64,000 nucleotides of DNA, from positions 2,770,501-2,834,500 of the forward strand of contig NZ_CP094532.1 of assembly GCF_022811685.1 (NCBI RefSeq). The letters run 5' to 3'. This stretch comes from Chryseobacterium suipulveris (GTDB taxonomy: Bacteria > Bacteroidota > Bacteroidia > Flavobacteriales > Weeksellaceae). The translations under genes were made by a program, and so were the position numbers. The notes under the pieces were generated by a model. That model did not search any database. It was not told where the DNA came from and saw only the letters and a program-made list of their open reading frames with translations. Positions 59,924 to 64,000 of this stretch are shown here, piece after piece (the first letter of the stretch is position 1; the number at the start of each line of letters is the position of its first letter).

Positions 59924-62023
59924 ATGAAAGGATTGTTTTTTTTAGGACTTTTGAGTCCAGCCGTTTTTTACGCGCAAATTCAGCAGGATTCCATCAAGGA
60001 GTCACAAATCGAGGCCATCAATTTTACCAAACGGCTTCCCGTCGCCAAAGAAATCATCAATGTGCAAAAGGATCTGGACCAGAAAAATCTCGGTCAGGAT
60101 TTACCCGTGTTGTTGAAAAACCAGATGTCGGTTATTTCAACTTCCGATGCGGGAAATGGAGTTGGCTACACAGGTTTCAGAATCCGTGGAGTTGGCGGAA
60201 ACGGCATTAATGTAATGATGAACGGCGTTCCGTACAACGATTCCGAATCGCAGGGAACTTTCTTTGTGGATGTTCCTGATTTGACAAGTTCCGCTTCACA
60301 AATCGTGATTCAGCGAGGAGTTGGAACATCTTCCAACGGAGTTTCGGCATTTGGAGCGAGTGTGAACGTGATCTCGAAAAATCCCGATGAAAAATTCTAC
60401 ATAAAATCCGACAATACTTACGGATCTTTCAACACCTATAAATATTCTGCCGAAATCGGTTCCGGGAAGTTCTGGAACAACCGGCTGAGTTTGATGGGAC
60501 GTTACACGAAAATTCATTCCGACGGATATATCGACCGCGCTTTCTCGGATTTGGATTCCTACAACTTTACTGCGCTATTCGAACAAAACAAAACGAAACT
60601 CCGTTTTCTTGCTTTTGGTGGAAAAGAAAAAACCTACCAAGCTTGGAACGGCATCGATAAGGCGACTTGGGAAACCAACCCGAAATTCAATTTTTCGGGC
60701 GCGATTTATGATGCGAACTGGGAAAACATCGTGAGTTTCTACGATAACGAAACCGACAATTACGGGCAGAACCATTATCAATTATTGTGGGAGCAGAACT
60801 TCAACGACCGTTGGAATCTTGAAACCACTCTCCATTACACCAAAGGAAAAGGATATTACGAAAACTATAAGCAGGATGCGAAATACTCGAAATACAATCT
60901 GCCAAATCAAGGAGCTTCGAAACGTTCGGACTTCATCAGAAAAAAATGGCTCGACAATGATTTCTATGGAGCGGTTTCCACGCTTTATGGGAAGTTTGAA
61001 AACCTCGACCTGAACTTTGGACTCGTTGGAAACCAGTATTACGGAAGGCATTACGGAAATGTTTCCGACGTTTTTCTTCCCCAAATTTTCGAGCATGAAT
61101 ATTACCGAAACAATTCATTAAAAAATGAAATCGCAGGTTTTGCAAAAGCAATTGTTAAAGTAGACGCGTTCGAATTCTTTGGAGATTTGCAGTTGAGAAA
61201 CATCGGCTACAACACAGGGATCGTTCAGCAAGGCGATGAAGAAGGCGTTGAATTGAAAAAGGACTGGCTGTTCTTCAACCCGAAATTTGGTGTGAACTAC
61301 AAAATTCCTCAAGGAAAAATTTTCGTTTCCTACGCACACGCACACCGCGAACCGAACCGAGACGACCTCTTTTCAAATACAGAAACTCAAGCTGAAAAAC
61401 TCCACGATTTCGAGGCAGGAATCGAGAAAACTTTCGGTAACCTCTCCTTTACCACGAATCTCTATTATATGAATTATGTGAACCAGCTGGTTTTGAACGG
61501 ACAAATCAACAATATCGGAGAATTCATCAGAGTAAATTCGGGTAAAAGCTACAGGATGGGAATTGAGCTCGGCGCTTTGGCAAAACTGTCGGAACAGTGG
61601 AATCTTTCAGGGAATCTTGCTTTAAGTAAAAACGAAAACCAGGACTTCAAAAATGAAACCGGCAACGGAATTGATAATCTTGGAAACACGCCCATTTCCT
61701 TTTCACCAAATGTGATTGCGAACGCGTTGCTTAGTTATTCACCAACCAAAAACTTCTCGGTCGGTCTTCAAAATCAGTATGTAGGAAGCCAGTTTCTGGA
61801 CAATACCAATAATGCAGATCTAAAACTTAAGGAGTATTTCCTGACCGATTTTAATGCAAAATACACTTTACAATTAAACAGAACTGATATTGATTTCAAG
61901 CTTTTGGTTAACAATATTTTTAACCAAAAATATGTAAACAATGGTTATGTGTATGAAGGACCCATTTATTTTTCACAGGCGGGAACCAACTTCCTTTTCG
62001 GCGTAAGCGCTTGGTTCAGATAG
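59924..62023 (+). CDS. TonB-dependent receptor, probable thiamine uptake
   Basis: A 699-aa outer-membrane receptor: signal MKGLFFLGLLSPAVFYAQ, plug domain (GYTGFRIRGVGGNGINVMMN, GTSSNGVSAFGASVNVIS) and a 22-strand-type barrel ending in NFLFGVSAWFR with terminal aromatic. The TPP riboswitch in its leader indicates repression by thiamine pyrophosphate, so its likely cargo is thiamine or a precursor. No PnuT or thiamine kinase gene follows. A perfect hairpin terminator ends the transcript. Confidence 0.9.
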   Translation: MKGLFFLGLLSPAVFYAQIQQDSIKESQIEAINFTKRLPVAKEIINVQKDLDQKNLGQDLPVLLKNQMSVISTSDAGNGVGYTGFRIRGVGGNGINVMMNGVPYNDSESQGTFFVDVPDLTSSASQIVIQRGVGTSSNGVSAFGASVNVISKNPDEKFYIKSDNTYGSFNTYKYSAEIGSGKFWNNRLSLMGRYTKIHSDGYIDRAFSDLDSYNFTALFEQNKTKLRFLAFGGKEKTYQAWNGIDKATWETNPKFNFSGAIYDANWENIVSFYDNETDNYGQNHYQLLWEQNFNDRWNLETTLHYTKGKGYYENYKQDAKYSKYNLPNQGASKRSDFIRKKWLDNDFYGAVSTLYGKFENLDLNFGLVGNQYYGRHYGNVSDVFLPQIFEHEYYRNNSLKNEIAGFAKAIVKVDAFEFFGDLQLRNIGYNTGIVQQGDEEGVELKKDWLFFNPKFGVNYKIPQGKIFVSYAHAHREPNRDDLFSNTETQAEKLHDFEAGIEKTFGNLSFTTNLYYMNYVNQLVLNGQINNIGEFIRVNSGKSYRMGIELGALAKLSEQWNLSGNLALSKNENQDFKNETGNGIDNLGNTPISFSPNVIANALLSYSPTKNFSVGLQNQYVGSQFLDNTNNADLKLKEYFLTDFNAKYTLQLNRTDIDFKLLVNNIFNQKYVNNGYVYEGPIYFSQAGTNFLFGVSAWFR

Positions 62024-62049
62024 AATGTAAAACATAAATAATTGAATTT

Positions 62050-62084
62050 AGCTTCTGTAAAATATTTTACAGAAGCTGTTTTTT
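62050..62084 (+). terminator. Terminator after the TonB-dependent receptor
   Basis: AGCTTCTGTAAAAT / ATTTTACAGAAGCT forms a perfect 14-bp stem followed by GTTTTTTATT. Confidence 0.9.
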
Positions 62085-62100
62085 ATTGCAAATTTTATTT

Positions 62101-62108
62101 TAATTTTG
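62101..62108 (+). promoter_or_regulatory. -7 box of the T9SS cargo gene
   Basis: TAATTTTG, an exact match, 30 bases before the ATG at 62139. Confidence 0.55.
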
Positions 62109-62138
62109 TCCCCTTAACTTTAATTAAATAAAAACATT

Positions 62139-62822
62139 ATGAAAAAAATCTCTTCTTTGCTGGTTGCTTTATTTGCAATCATCACAGTTTCAGCTCAGGT
62201 ACAGGTTACAGTAACTTCAGCTGGAAAAGTAAAAATCATGTACGGAGCTTCAAATAATTACACATTTTATGCTCCGGGAGTAGGAACTCAGACTTTTTAT
62301 ATCCACATGTGGTCTGTACCAGCAGATAATGGTACCGGTGCACAACTTGATGACTCTTGGAACAACTCTAATGTAACAATGAACTGGAGCGCTGCAGACA
62401 ATGCTTACGTTGGAAATGTTGACTTTGCTACAAAGCTTTGGACCGGCACTAATAATGTAATCCCTGCAGGTACTACTTTAACCAACTTTGGAATGGTTTT
62501 CAAAGATCAACAAAACGGCGCAACGCACCAGTCTGCTGACGTTCAAGCGAACACAGTTGGTTTTACTCCGACAACAATTCCTGCATTGGCTGTTTCTAAC
62601 GTTTCTGCAAAAGCTAAATCAGCAGTAGTAGCAGGTAAACTTTATACTTCTGCAAAAGGAAACCTTACTCTTTCGGTATATGAAATGAGCGGAAAGCTGG
62701 TTAAGACTTTTAATGTAAACGCAGACGGAAACGCAATCGACTTGAATGTACCTTCTAACGGACTTTACCTTGTGAAAATCAGCAATGGTTCTGAAAACGA
62801 AGTAGTGAAGTTTGCAAAATAA
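62139..62822 (+). CDS. Type IX secretion cargo protein with C-terminal sorting domain
   Basis: Signal peptide MKKISSLLVALFAIITVSAQ, a ~130-residue beta-rich region of unknown fold (residues 22-150), and a type A sorting domain at the end: LYTSAKGNLTLSVYEMSGKL, then GLYLVKISNGSENEVVKFAK. The sorting domain targets it through the PorN/Sov outer-membrane machinery to the surface or medium. The function of the cargo part is unknown. It is a single gene between two terminators and its coding sequence is unusually rich in Ala/Val/Thr, consistent with an exported, abundant protein. Confidence 0.88.
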   Translation: MKKISSLLVALFAIITVSAQVQVTVTSAGKVKIMYGASNNYTFYAPGVGTQTFYIHMWSVPADNGTGAQLDDSWNNSNVTMNWSAADNAYVGNVDFATKLWTGTNNVIPAGTTLTNFGMVFKDQQNGATHQSADVQANTVGFTPTTIPALAVSNVSAKAKSAVVAGKLYTSAKGNLTLSVYEMSGKLVKTFNVNADGNAIDLNVPSNGLYLVKISNGSENEVVKFAK

Positions 62823-62842
62823 TCTTCATTAACAATTAATAA

Positions 62843-62875
62843 GAGACTGCCCAATTTCGGCAGTCTTTTTTTTTG
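62843..62875 (+). terminator. Terminator after the T9SS cargo gene
   Basis: GACTGCC / GGCAGTC stem, loop CAATTTC, followed by nine Ts. Confidence 0.9.
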
Positions 62876-62900
62876 TTTTGATAAACTCATGCAAAAAACA

Positions 62901-62908
62901 TAAATTTG
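62901..62908 (+). promoter_or_regulatory. -7 box immediately before the HU-like gene
   Basis: TAAATTTG, an exact match. It ends seven bases before the ATG (62916), so the expected start site is at or next to the start codon. Confidence 0.5.
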
Positions 62909-62915
62909 CCAAAGT

Positions 62916-63677
62916 ATGAATTTCACCGCACTGATTCTCGAATTTTTGAAACAAAACGGAACCGTTTCTCTACCCGGATTCGGAACTTTTTATCTAAAGA
63001 AAAGCAACGCGGTTCTGGACAGTGACGGCAAAAGTATTCTACCGCCGGGAAGTGAAATCGCTTTTCGTGAAACTGCAGCGAGAGATTCACAAAAGTTTGC
63101 ACAATTTGTTGCAAAACACAATAAAGTAAAACAGATTGACGCCGAAATCGAGATCACGAAACAGGTGAATTTCTGGAACGCAACTCTTTATAAAGAGAAA
63201 AAGCTTTCCGTTGAAAATTTGGGAACTTTTTTTCTGGACGACAGCAAACTGCATTTCAAAGGAATTAGAACAGAAAATCTTTCGCCCGATTTTTACGGAC
63301 TGGAAGAAATCAAGTTTTCCGAAATCAAGAGGAACAGAACAAAAGCGGGTGCATTCACCTTCAGCAATTCCGCTTGGTGGATCCTTCCGTTGCTTGCCGG
63401 TGTTTTAGGGCTCGCTTATGTGGGAATTACTCAGCCGGAAATGATCTTCGGCAAGAAATCATTCAACAATTTACACGAAGAAAAACCTGCTCCGAAAATT
63501 CAGAAAGACAGTGTCAAAACTGATTCTGCAAATGCAGCGATCGCGGTTCAGGACTCGATCCGAACAGATTCTATTGAAACTGTGGCAATTCAGCCCAAGA
63601 AAACAGCCCAAAAGTGGAGCTCAAAAAATTATTCAAAATCTAAATGGCAAAAATCAAAAAAGCGTCGGAATCATTAA
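62916..63677 (+). CDS. HU/CCDC81-type DNA-binding-like protein with a membrane helix
   Basis: A 253-aa protein. Residues 1-75 and 76-135 are two HU-CCDC81-type domains (FLKQNGTVSLPGFGTFYLKK; KLSVENLGTFFLDDSKLHF). A membrane helix (SAWWILPLLAGVLGLAYVGI, about 147-166) and a Lys/Ser-rich tail follow. Relatives link the nucleoid or cell division to the envelope, often with a SPOR domain, which is absent here. Its stop lies inside the thioesterase gene. Confidence 0.83.
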   Translation: MNFTALILEFLKQNGTVSLPGFGTFYLKKSNAVLDSDGKSILPPGSEIAFRETAARDSQKFAQFVAKHNKVKQIDAEIEITKQVNFWNATLYKEKKLSVENLGTFFLDDSKLHFKGIRTENLSPDFYGLEEIKFSEIKRNRTKAGAFTFSNSAWWILPLLAGVLGLAYVGITQPEMIFGKKSFNNLHEEKPAPKIQKDSVKTDSANAAIAVQDSIRTDSIETVAIQPKKTAQKWSSKNYSKSKWQKSKKRRNH

Positions 63678-64000
63678 CGGTGATGACGAATATCGTGCTT
63701 CCCAACGAAACCAATTCACTCAGAAACCTTTTCGGTGGCGAACTTTTGGCAAGAATGGACCGATGCGCGTCAATTTCCGCAGCAAGACATTGTGAAAGAC
63801 GCGTCGTAACGGCTTCTGTGAACCACGTTTCGTTCAACCACCCCATTCCTGAAGGCGGAATCGTTGTTTTGGAATCGAAAGTTTCAAGGGCGTTTTCTAC
63901 CTCAATGGAAATTTATGTCGATGTTTGGTTGGATGATCCGATCAATCAGAAAAAAATCCATACCAACGAAGGAATCTACACTTTCGTGGCGGTGGATGAA
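63644..64000 (+). CDS. Acyl-CoA thioesterase, YciA/hotdog type (3' partial)
   Basis: An ATG at 63644, 34 bases inside the end of the HU-like gene and in another frame, opens a sequence that runs off the window. MAKIKKASESLTVMTNIVLP, NSLRNLFGGELLARMDRCAS (with the Asp of the N-GGxxLxxMD motif) and HVSFNHPIPEGG match acyl-CoA thioesterase 2/YciA. It hydrolyses short to long acyl-CoAs. About 119 codons are visible; the family length is ~130-170, so most is present. Confidence 0.88.
   Translation, partial: MAKIKKASESLTVMTNIVLPNETNSLRNLFGGELLARMDRCASISAARHCERRVVTASVNHVSFNHPIPEGGIVVLESKVSRAFSTSMEIYVDVWLDDPINQKKIHTNEGIYTFVAVDE

Overview
The window is AT-rich DNA from a flavobacterium, most likely Weeksellaceae (Chryseobacterium/Kaistella type). 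The evidence is a flexirubin pigment cluster with a tyrosine ammonia-lyase, a type IX secretion sorting tail, Bacteroidetes -7 promoter boxes (TAnnTTTG) in front of most operons, a long-form NusB, BshA of bacillithiol synthesis, and a DUF3276/PUR protein. The first gene enters from the left edge and the last runs off the right edge.

Bases 1 to about 31400 are a flexirubin (aryl polyene plus dialkylresorcinol) gene cluster. The rightward arm holds an MMPL exporter/acyltransferase fusion, DarA and DarB (resorcinol ring), compact hotdog dehydratases, an HTH-like small protein with a BtrH-type acyltransferase, an ABC-2 exporter, a thioesterase, ketosynthases including a KS/chain-length-factor-like pair and a half-size KS, an ACP, a deacetylase, a LolA-like carrier, a lipoprotein, an outer-membrane barrel, an ApeI-like dehydratase and a glycosyltransferase. 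The leftward arm holds a C45 acyltransferase/hydrolase, a CrtI-like oxidoreductase, an LpxL-like acyltransferase, a second ACP, FabF, FabG, a WG-repeat protein and the tyrosine ammonia-lyase. A halogenase-type flavoprotein diverges from the lyase gene, and a PaaK-like ligase closes the cluster. In the inferred route, tyrosine is converted to coumarate, which is activated and loaded on ACP, extended and dehydrated to a polyene, and joined to a dialkylresorcinol in the envelope.

Bases 31400 to 44400 are housekeeping genes mixed with small accessory modules: a DUF4143 ATPase, ileS, a DksA-like protein, lspA, an ElyC/SanA homologue, trpS, a PUR protein, an ABC exporter, and three toxin-antitoxin type modules when the VapD module at 7.2 kb is counted. 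Two of the three toxin genes are broken (vapD by a frameshift, one PIN gene by a TGA) while their partner ORFs are intact. Two 159-bp inverted copies of a MITE lie at 32.8 and 39.0 kb, each flanked by TAA. The second interrupts codon 4 of the ElyC-like gene, and removing it in silico restores an ATG-initiated frame. The isoleucyl-tRNA synthetase has a swapped GIHH signature in place of HIGH.

Bases 44400 to 64000 hold nusB, a DUF1573 lipoprotein, yajC, an AspT/YidE-type transporter, DUF2851, bshA, a GH3 glycosidase, deoD, a beta-barrel receptor, aconitase, DUF2752, a TPP riboswitch upstream of a TonB-dependent receptor, a T9SS cargo protein, an HU/CCDC81-type protein and the start of an acyl-CoA thioesterase. 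Intergenic spaces carry several families of short palindromic or dispersed repeats. I saw no tRNA, rRNA, CRISPR array or transposase gene.
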